The translations under genes and the position numbers were made by a program. This document shows, piece after piece, positions 19,630 through 27,869 of a DNA stretch of 27,869 nucleotides. The notes beneath the pieces were generated by a model. That model worked only from the letters and a program-made list of their open reading frames with translations. It ran no database searches and was not told where the DNA came from. Position 1 is the stretch's first letter. Each line of letters starts with the position of its first letter. This DNA is from Oehlia diaphana (taxonomy: Eukaryota; Glomeromycota; Glomeromycetes; Glomerales; Glomeraceae), in contig QZLH01000022.1 in assembly GCA_003833135.1 (NCBI GenBank), positions 110,625 through 138,493 on the forward strand, written 5' to 3'.

Positions 19630-19708
19630 GATTTGTTTTATTTTATAATTTATATTCGATTTAATAAAAAAAGATTTGTTTTATTTATAATTTATATTCG
19701 ATTTAATA
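19630..19708 (+). repeat. 43-bp tandem duplication
   Basis: GATTTGTTTTAT..TTTATATTCGATTTAATA occurs twice, starting at 19630 and 19673, almost identical apart from a 4-base indel, indicating a recent duplication. Confidence 0.75.
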
Positions 19709-20047
19709 AGTGAAAATATAATATATATATATATATATATACATTCCAGTTTGAATGAAAAAAAAAAAAATCGATCAAGGATTATAAAATTCAACAAAAA
19801 TCCCCTCCCCCCTTCACATTTTTTCCAACAACTAAAAAAAAAAAAAAATTCAAAAAAAATTTTTTTTTTTCTGCTTTGACAAATTTTTTTTTTCTTTCCT
19901 TAATTTTTTTCTTTAGTAAAAGTTTATATTTTTTACTATTTCTATTAGTTCTTCTCTAATAATAAAAGTTTCTATATCAAAGAAAAGATATATAGTTAGA
20001 TACTATATATTACTGAAACAATATTTGTGACCATATATACATTTTAA

Positions 20048-20332
20048 ATGGATCACCGAGATCACCGTAAATCCGATGTTCCAACTGCCGAATGTTGTTG
20101 TGAAATTTTAGATACACTAAACACACTCAATAATCTCGAAGAAAATAATCGACTTGATGTTTTGGCTAAATCTCACAAATCACAGTATATTCGTGCTCGT
20201 AGGAATAAACGAGTATTGAGGCATAAACCGTATGCGTCAAATCCATTAAATCCGTTTTTACAAACACAATATCCAACACAAATTTCGAATAATTTACTTA
20301 CGTGTCAAATTTTTAATGGATCGACCTTCTGA
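20048..20332 (+). CDS. copy C of the small-protein family (single exon, 94 aa)
   Basis: The frame starts [19 protein letters not shown] and ends with the family signature QIFNGSTF. Upstream of it, [19 protein letters not shown] aligns with SYVNRILSKRRNRRQLRH of copies A and B after a 4-residue gap, and [14 protein letters not shown] with the LNPIRQLSRQNTND region. The N-terminal half ([18 protein letters not shown]) is acidic and leucine-rich, probably helical, and unrelated to exon 1 of A/B. No intron is needed. DNA over the tail is also similar (CAAATTTTTAATGGATC). Upstream is a TATATA-rich leader (about 19988-20040). No signal peptide or membrane segment; function unknown. It could be a distant paralogue that recombined its N-terminus. 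Confidence 0.7.
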   Translation: MDHRDHRKSDVPTAECCCEILDTLNTLNNLEENNRLDVLAKSHKSQYIRARRNKRVLRHKPYASNPLNPFLQTQYPTQISNNLLTCQIFNGSTF

Positions 20333-22543
20333 TTAAATAAATAATATTTCCTTTCGTTTTTATAAATCGAATTTCGTTATCAATTAAATAGAATACAAAA
20401 TCTGAAAATCTGATTATGACAACCGTTTTCTTCTGAATAAAACGAACAATAAATTTACGATATGATATTTATTTTAATAACTTTATTATTAAATTAAATA
20501 GATATTTACGATACAATCGATACATGATAAATTTTCCTTGTGCAACGATCATCATCAATGGTGTCTAATTTTTGATTGTTCAAAAGGATGGGCAAAAATA
20601 TTTGGCAAAAGATTAAATAAATAAAAAAATCTGTGTTCTTTTCCATATACCCCCTTTTTTTTATTATAAATTAAATAATTCGTTTATATAGAACTTTTTT
20701 TTTTTTCCTACTATTAATAGACTATTGACTATTGTAGTCAATATTTGATTGTTTTAAACTATAGTTTTTGAACAAAAAAAAAAAATTTGGCAAAAGATTA
20801 AATAATAAAAAAAAAACCAAATCCGAGTTCTTTTTCGTATTACCTCTTTTTATTATATATTAATAATTAATTATATGGAATAACGTTTTTTCGTTTTTTT
20901 TTTTTTTTTTGCGTCGATCATCAACAAATTTAATTGTATAAAAACTGTGTCACTTTATAAAGAATGAAAGAAAAGCATGCAAAATAAGAAGTTTTTTTCT
21001 TTTAAAAAAATTCTCGCGTTTTTTTTTTATTTATTAGTCTGAAGTTCTTTATAATTATAGTTTAAAATAATATCAATATCAGTTCAGTAACTATACTATA
21101 CATGAAAAAAAAAAGGATCTCTTTTGATTATTCATTAAAAAAAAAAAAAAAAATGTTGTTTTGTACAGAATGTATGAACAGAATGTATGATGACGCAACA
21201 TGACATGCTAAATATAATCGTTATTTAGAAAGTGTTTAATGTATGATGACGCTAAATGGCGATCTCTTTAAATATAATCGTTATTTAGAAAGTGATGAAA
21301 TATTTTAAAACCATCATAGTTCAAGTTTATCACATTTATTCTAACCTAAAAAATCTTTCATGGGCCGGAAAAGTATAAATGGCTTGAAAAATAATTCAAA
21401 GGAAATTTAATTTAATTACAACTAATGACAAATCGAATAAATCACATTATAGTTTATATATCACATACTTATAAACTAAAATTATGGTTTTAAAATTAAA
21501 AACTTAAAAAAAATTAAAAACTTTGTATTACCTCGTGAACTAAAGTGTATATATCACATATTACATATAAACTAAAATCATAAGGCTTTTTTTTAAAAAA
21601 ATTAAAAACTTTTAAAAAAAAATAGGTTAAGATCTACCCCTTGTAGATTATATTTTGTAAGTAAATAATAATAAATAATCAATATTCTATAAATAAATAT
21701 ACTTTCGGAGTTTATATAACAACACTTTCCACTCCCACTTTCTTTGTCCATTTTTAAAATACTGTTACTACGGTTTTACTTTTTTTTCAGTTTCGCTTAA
21801 AAAAAAAAAATATTCATTTGATAAAGTTGAATAGATAAAATTTTTGAGAGAACAAATAAACAACAAAAAATGAGGTACATTTAAGAAGCATCTTTCAATT
21901 TTACACTGTTTGAAAATTTATAATAATATTTTAACGTTTTAACGTTTACAATTATGGATCATATTTTCGCCGCAGTAAACCTGTTCAAAAATTAACTTTA
22001 TTCCTTAAATTTCAGTTAAAGGAAATAAAAATTACAACACTGTGCTCCCCTAAGGATATATGTAGTTACTGAATTTTACCGGGTTTACGTACCGAGTTAT
22101 GAAATTTGCTGTAAAAGGTAAAATTTTAATTTTAAAAGTTACCGAATTTATATCCGAAATTTTTAAATCACATTTAAAAATTTGTTTTCGCATTTTTTGT
22201 TTAATAGCATTTTTGAATATTTCTTGGTGAGCTGGAACTTTTAGTCTTTTACAAAACGAACGAAATTTATCAAATAATCCGGGTTCAAAAAATTCTTCAA
22301 CATATATTAAACTTATATATATATTTTTGTCTTGAATATCTTTTTTAAAAAAGTTCCGCTAATGCAAAAATATATGTATTTATTTATTTATTTAGTGACC
22401 CTTCTACTTTTGTTTTATGCGTACATTTGATAGGTTTCTTGCATTAATAATTTCTTTATTTTGGAATTTGCATGCATATCGATACGGGAACGAGCTTCAA
22501 TGGTATGTACATCTTGCATATTATACTATTATTACTATATTTT
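20333..22543. other. AT-rich intergenic stretch with local duplications, no gene
   Basis: Diverged direct repeats are at 20593-20700 / 20776-20880 (ATTTGGCAAAAGATTAAATAA core, then GTTCTTTT..TAT.ACC) and at 21451-21490 / 21546-21590 (TATATATCACATA..TAAACTAAAAT). Between them is the 58-bp tandem pair. 21950-22300 is less AT-rich but has no open frame of note. Confidence 0.5.
21182..21297 (+). repeat. ~58-bp tandem duplication
   Basis: AATGTATGATGACGC ... AAATATAATCGTTATTTAGA AAGTG occurs twice (from 21182 and from 21238), with the middle portion diverged (CATGACATGC vs TGGCGATCTC). Confidence 0.75.
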
Positions 22544-22640
22544 TAACATGAATAAATTAGGATTATTTTAACGCCAACATATTTGGTTCGGTAACATGAA
22601 TAAATTAGGATTGTTTTAACGCCAACATCTTTTGGTTCGG
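22544..22640 (+). repeat. 48-bp tandem duplication
   Basis: TAACATGAATAAATTAGGAT ... ACGCCAACAT.TTTGGTTCGG starts at 22544 and 22592. The copies differ by about two substitutions and one or two bases of length, so the event is recent. Confidence 0.85.
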
Positions 22641-22999
22641 ATTCTAATGATATACAGTTTACTTTGTTTCTCATTACTGTTAGGTCAGAAAAGTAGAAAA
22701 TTTTAATTACCGATCCGGCAATGTTAATTAACGGTTATTTTGAGAAAATTAACATAATATTAGACAAAGGAATAACTCCTTGTATAATAAAAATCATATG
22801 ATATGTGTAAAAAAACCCAAGAAAAAATAATATGCTAAAATAACTATACCTTAATTATTAAAATAAAACAAATTTCCACTTTTATATGCGAATTTTGATA
22901 ACTTTTATTATATTTCAAACGATTTATAGTAATAATCAAATTATGTACTAAAAAAAAAGTATTTATTTTTTATCTTTTTTTTTAACTGTCAATTTATTA
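22641..22999. other. intergenic, nothing recognised
   Basis: AT-rich, without reading frames or repeats beyond short A/T runs. GATCCGGCAATGTTAATTAA at about 22712-22731 is the only GC-richer word. Confidence 0.4.
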
Positions 23000-23009
23000 C
23001 TTTATTAGG

Positions 23010-23421
23010 GGGCCCGTTAAAGCGGTAGAATCACGTGATTTAAAATTATTATAATTTGATAAATTTTTTATAAACTAGAATTAAAGTGAACTTGAAAATC
23101 ATTAAATAAGTGTATTTCGGCCTGCTCCGCAAGTTTACTTAGGGAGAAAAAGTGGATTTTGAATAACGTTTTTGACTTTACATATATGAGCAAACGAATT
23201 TTGATGATCATACCCAAAAAAGGGTAGATCAATTTTAACGAAATTGAAAAAGTTGAATAAATCGAAAACGGTGTTCTGAACCCCATTGTGTGCTCTAAGT
23301 AAACTTGCAGAACAGGTCAAAATGCACTTAGTATATGTTTATTTGAAAGGTTTTATATATAATAAAGAGTTTTATTTAAAAAAAAGAAAAATCTCGAAAG
23401 TCACGTGATTCTACCCGTCCC
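23010..23421. mobile_element. 412-bp foldback MITE with long inverted ends and 10-bp target duplication
   Basis: The left end GGGCCCGTTAAAGCGGTAGA then ATCACGTGA pairs with the right end (reverse complement GGGACGGGTAGAATCACGTG A), the left copy having 9 extra bases. Inner arms also pair: TAAGTGTATTTCGGCCTGCT..CGCAAGTTTACTTAG (about 23107-23141) with 23295-23330. The exact flanking repeat ctttattagg is at 23000-23009 and 23422-23431. A 9-10 bp duplication with long inverted ends suits Mutator-like (MULE) elements. It is non-coding, and the two minus-strand frames inside are shadows. Confidence 0.8.
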
Positions 23422-23431
23422 CTTTATTAGG

Positions 23432-24290
23432 AAAAAGATCTATCTACATTATATAACATTTACCATACTATAATATTATTAGAGACTTAAGATTTTATGT
23501 TCAAAGGAACTATCTACCAGCCTGCACACTCAAATTGGTTCACTAGACTATCCGTATAACTACTACTATTCGTATGGACTTCGGTAATCTTATATAAAAT
23601 CCCGCCACAACACCTTTAACTACTACTAAAACCATAAAAAAAAAAAAAAACTACGAAACACTAGTACCGTAATCATAATATTATAGTAATCTACTGTACT
23701 ACCCAAAATAAATATGACTTTGATGACCTTGTAGATTAAAATATTTCTTATTTTTTGATATGCGTATATTGTCCTTTACCAAAATGTTGTTTTTTAACAT
23801 TTTTATCAATCCCAAACCCCTATCCATTTCTTATTACACCTCATTTTTCCAAAAAATCATAGATTTGTCCAAATTTCATTCCTAAAATTGTATGACAAAC
23901 CAGATATGACTGATAAAAAAAGTATTTATTAGCAATTTAATTGTCAATTCGTTTTTACTTTTAAGCATTATTATGTTTTTCGGAACGAAATTTAACGAAT
24001 GTGACAATAAATTCATAATACTAAAATTACGATAAATTCGAATATTTTTTAATAAAAATCATAATATATAAAAAATCCCAAGGAAAAATTATAAGTACGT
24101 TAAAATAATCATAATTTTACTACTGAAAAAAAAAAATGACTTTACATTGTATATGCGACAGATTCCCATTTGCTATATGTATTTTATACATTCAGAACTA
24201 AATATAACGATTATGCGATATAATGAATTTCATGATAAAGTGATTTTTTAAGATTATATATTTTATATATAAACATATAAAATTCGTTGT
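23432..24290. other. intergenic, no supported gene
   Basis: TAACTACTACTA occurs twice (about 23557 and 23617) in a less AT-rich 300 bases (23500-23720) that may be an unidentified element. The remainder is AT-rich, with ATGCGATATAATGAATTTCA-type words leading into the transposon end at 24340. Confidence 0.4.
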
Positions 24291-24369
24291 ATCAAACTTA
24301 TATATAAATTTTGACATACCGATTTTTTTTTTAGTGAACCGAAGGGTTCGTTATGTCGAGTTCTGACTG
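24291..24369. mobile_element. possible pogo-like transposon end
   Basis: Read from 24369 on the minus strand: CAGTCAGAACTCGACATAAC then GAACCCTTCGGTTCAC, resembling pogo/Tigger-type CAGTC ends with CGACATAACGAA subterminal words. The other end and a TA duplication were not found. TGAACCGAAGGGTTCG is itself a hairpin (AACC..GGTT). Confidence 0.3.
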
Positions 24370-24833
24370 TGAATTTTTTTCTTATATAATATTACTAAGG
24401 TAATATAAAGTTCCGTATAAATGCAAGTTAATAAATTTAATGACAGAAATAAAAAAGTAAATTATTCTAGAATGTTAACAAAATGCAAATAAAAATAAAA
24501 GTACTGCATATCTCATTAATGCAAGCAATGTCACAGCCACACTAGAAACAATTAATTAAGTCCATACATTATATAACAGGTAATTTTTAATATAAAACTT
24601 AATTTTCTAAAAAAAAAGCAAATAAATAAATAAATAAATAAATAAAATAAATATAAAAGTAATTTTATATACAACAACCTTCCAGGAGATATTTTTTCAG
24701 CAATGAAAAAAAATTCACTTTTTTTTTGACGAATTTTTATTAGTAGTAAGGCTTTATGTTTTGATAATAAAAACAAGATACGCTTAAAAAAATTATCGAC
24801 GAAAATTTTTTAAAAAAAACTTACTAGTAGTTA

Positions 24834-25165
24834 GGCTGGACCAATTTATTTTTCTGTTTAACAAATTCCCCAAAAATTTTTAAATTTAGATAGACACCAA
24901 AATCAATTTTTTAAATCCTCCCCCCACCCCTGATTTCTTTAGATATTAAAAAAAATTTTTTTATAATATTCCCCCCGGAAATCTAATTTTTTAGATTATT
25001 TTTTTTTTACTTTTTCCTCCCCCCTCGGCCCCTCCCCCTCAAAATTTTAATAGTAAAAATTAATTTAAAAATTTTTTTTGTAAATTATTTTTGGCCCACT
25101 TCCCCGGTCCCCCCTCTTTTTTCAACAAAAATTCTTGTTAAACAGAAAATCCTATTGGTCTGGCC
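24834..25165. mobile_element. Harbinger-like MITE, 332 bp, TTA target duplication
   Basis: The left end GGCTGGACCAATTTATTTTT then CTGTTTAACAA pairs with the right end (reverse complement GGCCAGACCAATAGGATTTT then CTGTTTAACAA), about 36 bases with few mismatches. TTA flanks both sides (24831-24833, 25166-25168). TTA/TAA duplications and GG-starting ends fit PIF/Harbinger (Tourist-type) MITEs. The interior plus strand carries several C-rich pyrimidine runs (24918-24930, 24971-24977, 25017-25040, 25099-25117), unusual for this window. Confidence 0.75.
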
Positions 25166-25251
25166 TTACATTCCAGTGCTTATCTAACCCTAAGCAGCTC
25201 AAGTGTCAATGTTAACATTAAAGGTGACCTTTCAGCCTAAAACTAACCTTC

Positions 25252-25405
25252 TTAATCCTTACCTAATCCAATGCTTCTGCTAAAATCTATATTTTTTCTT
25301 TGGTACAGAGAACTAGTGAAAAAAAAATAGAAGATAATGACGAAAATTAATGAAACAAACTTTTTTTTCTTCTCTTCTTAAAACATACCTTTTTAAGAAT
25401 CTTTG
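25252..25405 (-). pseudogene. copy E: relic of the family's exon/intron junction
   Basis: On the minus strand, an exon-1 end (CCAAAGATTCTTAAAAAG, to 25389) is followed by a GTATGT donor, a 76-base intron (25388-25313), a CACTAG acceptor, and exon 2 beginning SLYQRKNI, matching SLYQGKD of copy A and SLYKRKD of copy B. The exon-2 frame stops at 25252-25254 after 19 residues, before any Arg-rich block. The rest of exon 1 is absent or unrecognisable. It is a decayed fifth member. Confidence 0.6.
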
Positions 25406-25439
25406 GACAACTAAGACATGACAATACTTATACGTAATT

Positions 25440-25583
25440 TAAATAATTCGAAATCGATATTTCTAATTTCGTGAATCCGTTAATATGTCAAATCTGGATA
25501 TATCTCAAATATCGTTAACAATCTTTTTCGTACTTACCGATTTTTTCCATTTTAAAAATTATTTGTACGATGTTGCTCCATTA
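25440..25583 (-). repeat. inverted copy of the family's antisense 3' module plus MEQ start-like sequence
   Basis: 25450-25515 is the reverse complement of the flank of copy B (TTCGTGAATCCGTTAA core). Further along, the minus strand has ATGGAAAAAATCGGTAA (25550 downward), matching 1825-1841, and ATGGAGCAAC at 25583 recalling the MEQ start of the family. Relative to relic E, the orientation is opposite to that seen at copies A and B, so a rearrangement occurred here. Confidence 0.45.
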
Positions 25584-25629
25584 TATAATACTTTTTTCTT
25601 TTACATAATTCACATAATGATATACAAAG

Positions 25630-26147
25630 ATTAACAAGTAGATCACACATCATTCGTATATCATTTTTTTTAACTCGGGTACACACATTTACGTTCTATT
25701 CTTTTTTAAGAGAATACTGTAAATTTTGTGAAGCATTCTTTTTGATTCATTTATCTATTCTTGCGTTTATAAATCCTTTTTTCCCTTTTTTTTCGAAGTT
25801 TGAATTAATTACTTATTATAATAAAAAATTCATCCTTATATGCAGCAATCCTTACTCATTATTATATTCTATTTTTCTTTCTCTTTATTTTTTTTATTTT
25901 CCTAATAATTTCTTTCACATAATTCTTCACGTAAAATATACATTCCTTTATTTTATATAGAAGCATCTGTACAAGGATTTATTGTGATGTTCAATCAAGA
26001 AGGTATGATTCTTTTTTTTTTTTTAAAAAAAAAAATGAATTTTTTTTGGCTTGGGTTTGTTGTATTTTTTTTACCTTTAAAGTGAATTAAAAGTTTAAAA
26101 GGTTTCTCTTTTTTAAAAGATTGCGCGTTTTTTCTTAATATAATAAA
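25630..26147 (+). repeat. dispersed repeat, copy 2 (partner at 18070-18560)
   Basis: Same ordered blocks as copy 1: ATTAACAAGTAGATCAC, TTTCCTAATAATTTCTTTCA C..AATTCTTCACGTAAAA, a T-run/A-run junction, CCTTTAAAGTGAATTAAAAG and TTGCGCGTTTTTTCTTA. The overlapping 72-codon frame is not supported. Confidence 0.6.
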
Positions 26148-27000
26148 TTTTTTCTAAGTCAAAAACGCTTAATAAGATAGGAGAAGAATATGCAAAAAGT
26201 AAGAAGTAAATGTAATATTAGTGGCAATAAATTTTTTTTAGTTTTTTTTTTTACGATGAAAAAGAAAAAGGAATATTATTTATTTAATTTTTTTTTTTTT
26301 GTCACAATAATAATTATTTCTTCGAAAGTACTCCCTATTTTACTTTCTTTGTGAGTATACCATTTTAGTATTCATTCACAAAATCACAATAGTGATACTA
26401 AAATTTTGTTATGCATTGTACTATTAATAATTACGCAAAAATTGAATATATAATAACAATAACTGATAATAATAATATAATAATAATAAATTGAATTAAA
26501 TTGATTATTTTTTTTTAGTGAGGAAAAAAGAATTTGCTTGTGAAAAATTAAGATCTTTGTTATCACATAAGAATTAAATTTTAATTTTAGGAAAAATGGC
26601 AAATAATAAAAAAATTAATAATTACAAATGAGGAGAAGAAGGGAAGGAAATAGACACTACACTAGGTAATGGATTGTATAACATCAAAGCATATGAAAGT
26701 GCAACAATTGTGGAAATTATATAAACAAAAACTTCATTCCTTTTAGATATTAACCCCTATTTTTTTTTTACAATAAAAAAGGAGAGAAAGTATCTTGGTT
26801 CATCCTTTTTACATTCAAAAAAAATTAAAATTTAAACCGATTTTTTTCCATAAAAAAAACTACTTTTTTTTTATATATATACTTCAGTTAATATTAATGT
26901 AAAATAATTATTCGTGCTAAACTTAAAAAGGAATTATATAAACTATTTTAATTAAAAGAGAGAAACCCAGGAAATTACAAATATTTTCAATTTTGGAATA
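26148..27000. other. AT-rich intergenic, no gene seen
   Basis: Homopolymers and AT microsatellites (ATAATAATAATA, about 26465-26490). Nothing gene-like is supported. Confidence 0.5.
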
Positions 27001-27051
27001 TTTAAAATAAAGTAAAAATAAAGTAAAAAATAAATAAAAAAAAAAAAATTT

Positions 27052-27083
<32 letters not shown>

Positions 27084-27869
27084 TTTGCTTTATTTATTTC
27101 ACATTCTATATAATTTATATAAATTCTCCCCATCGGTTTTTTTTTTTAAAAAAAAAATAAAAAATTAAAAATCAAGTAAAAAAAAATAAATAAATTTTTT
27201 TTTTTTTTTTTTGCTTTATTTTATTTAACTTTATTAAACTATTTCACACGGTTTTTTTAAAATAAAAAAATAAAAATAAAGTAAAAAAAATAAAATAAAA
27301 AACTTTATTATTTATTATTTTTTTTTTTTTTTCTTTATTTTATCAATAATTCATATAATCCCGGTTTTTATTTGTCAGTTTAAAAATGACATCAGATCAA
27401 CAATTAAAATTAAAAAAAATTTTTTTATTTATATTACGCTTAACCTTTTTTTCGGAATATATAAATCATAATCATAATCATAATATATATATATATATAA
27501 AAGTATAACATGCAAATATAAAAAAAAAAAAAAAAAATTAAAAAATTACAATATAAATATATATTTTCATTTTATAATTTTATATTTATAAACATGTATT
27601 AAAAATAAAAAATGTACATCTATTACATTTTTTTTTTAGTGAAGATCAAAAAATTTTATTATAAATAATCTTTCCATTCCCTCTAAAAAACGAAAAAAAA
27701 AAAAATAAAAAAAATTAAAAAATTTTAAATTTTTTTTTTTTTTTTTTCTTTTACATTTTTTTTTTTTTTTTAAAAAAAAAATAAAAAATTAAAAATCAAG
27801 TAAAAAAAAAAAAATAAATTTTTTTTTTTTTTTTTTGCTTTATTTTATTTAACTTTATTAAACTATTTC
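27001..27869. repeat. array of A/T palindromic units (four copies seen)
   Basis: Each unit has an A-rich arm containing AAAGTAAAAAA or CAAGTAAAAAA, a T-run, then TTTGCTTTATTT(TATTT). Units are at about 27001-27106, 27137-27245, 27251-27345 and 27757-27869 (cut by the window end). The second and fourth are near-identical over about 110 bases, ending TTTAACTTTATTAAACTATTTC. Each can fold as a hairpin. A short frame at 27387 (MTSDQQLKLKKIF...) is probably chance. Confidence 0.7.

Larger units (their letters stand above)
17626..19990. other. very AT-rich intergenic stretch with repeats, no gene
   Basis: It holds the first copy of the dispersed repeat (18070-18560), T and A runs of 15-25 bases (17901-17922, 18416-18442, 19198-19217, 19460-19530), a TTTTTAACCC direct triplet (about 19380-19401), a possible mariner-type TATACAGTATACTCGG (19421-19436), a 43-bp tandem pair and a TA microsatellite (about 19720-19741). 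No supported reading frame. Confidence 0.5.

Noticed and set aside
23068..23320. Two overlapping minus-strand frames of 61-72 codons
   Set aside because: Both lie wholly inside the 412-bp foldback element and follow its inverted-repeat structure.
24552..24776. 74-codon minus-strand frame with a poly-hydrophobic run
   Set aside because: The run is the translation of an AAAT microsatellite (24615-24650), typical of chance frames in this composition.

Overview
The window looks like nuclear DNA of a very AT-rich, gene-poor, repeat-rich filamentous fungus. An arbuscular mycorrhizal fungus such as Rhizophagus (Glomeromycotina) is my best guess. The guess rests on the AT bias (A/T homopolymers everywhere), short fungal-type GT..AG introns, a secreted kelch protein with a membrane anchor, and many small decayed DNA transposons. 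It is an inference, because no rRNA, tRNA or species-diagnostic gene is present.

Only one gene is of a recognisable family: a six-exon kelch-repeat (galactose-oxidase-like beta-propeller) type I membrane protein at 10491-12222 (+). The other supported genes belong to a small, basic, uncharacterised protein family. Copy A (1940-2606, -) and copy B (6767-7442, -) are two-exon genes with the same phase-2 intron position. Copy C (20048-20332, +) is intronless. All three share an Arg-rich block and end in QIFNGS(N/T)F. A fourth copy (D, 13016-13450, -) is a pseudogene split by a MITE, and a fifth (E, about 25252-25405, -) survives only as an exon/intron junction. A conserved upstream palindrome and a conserved antisense 3' module, which in copy A holds a 32-codon micro-ORF, accompany the family.

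Layout. 1-360: ends of a pogo/Tigger-like and a hAT-like element. 1293-1411: foldback hairpin. 1825-2800: copy A and flanks. 2.8-6.6 kb: non-coding, with palindromes, hairpins and MITE-like inverted repeats. 6.63-7.71 kb: copy B. 7.8-10.4 kb: non-coding apart from one doubtful 43-codon ORF. 10.45-12.33 kb: kelch gene. 12.36-13.9 kb: a hAT-like MITE inside a decayed reading frame, then pseudogene D with its own MITE. 14-20 kb: non-coding, with a diverged triplicate repeat, a 96-bp tandem repeat and one copy of a dispersed repeat. 20.0-20.3 kb: copy C. 20.5-25.2 kb: tandem duplications, a 412-bp foldback element with a 10-bp target duplication, and a Harbinger-like MITE. 25.2-27.9 kb: relic E, the second copy of the dispersed repeat, and an array of long A/T palindromes.

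The two themes are a lineage-type small-gene family that duplicates and decays in place, and a series of non-autonomous DNA transposons whose ends and target duplications can be read directly. No transposase gene, CRISPR array, tRNA or rRNA was found. The most novel item is the QIFNGS family with its shared cis elements.
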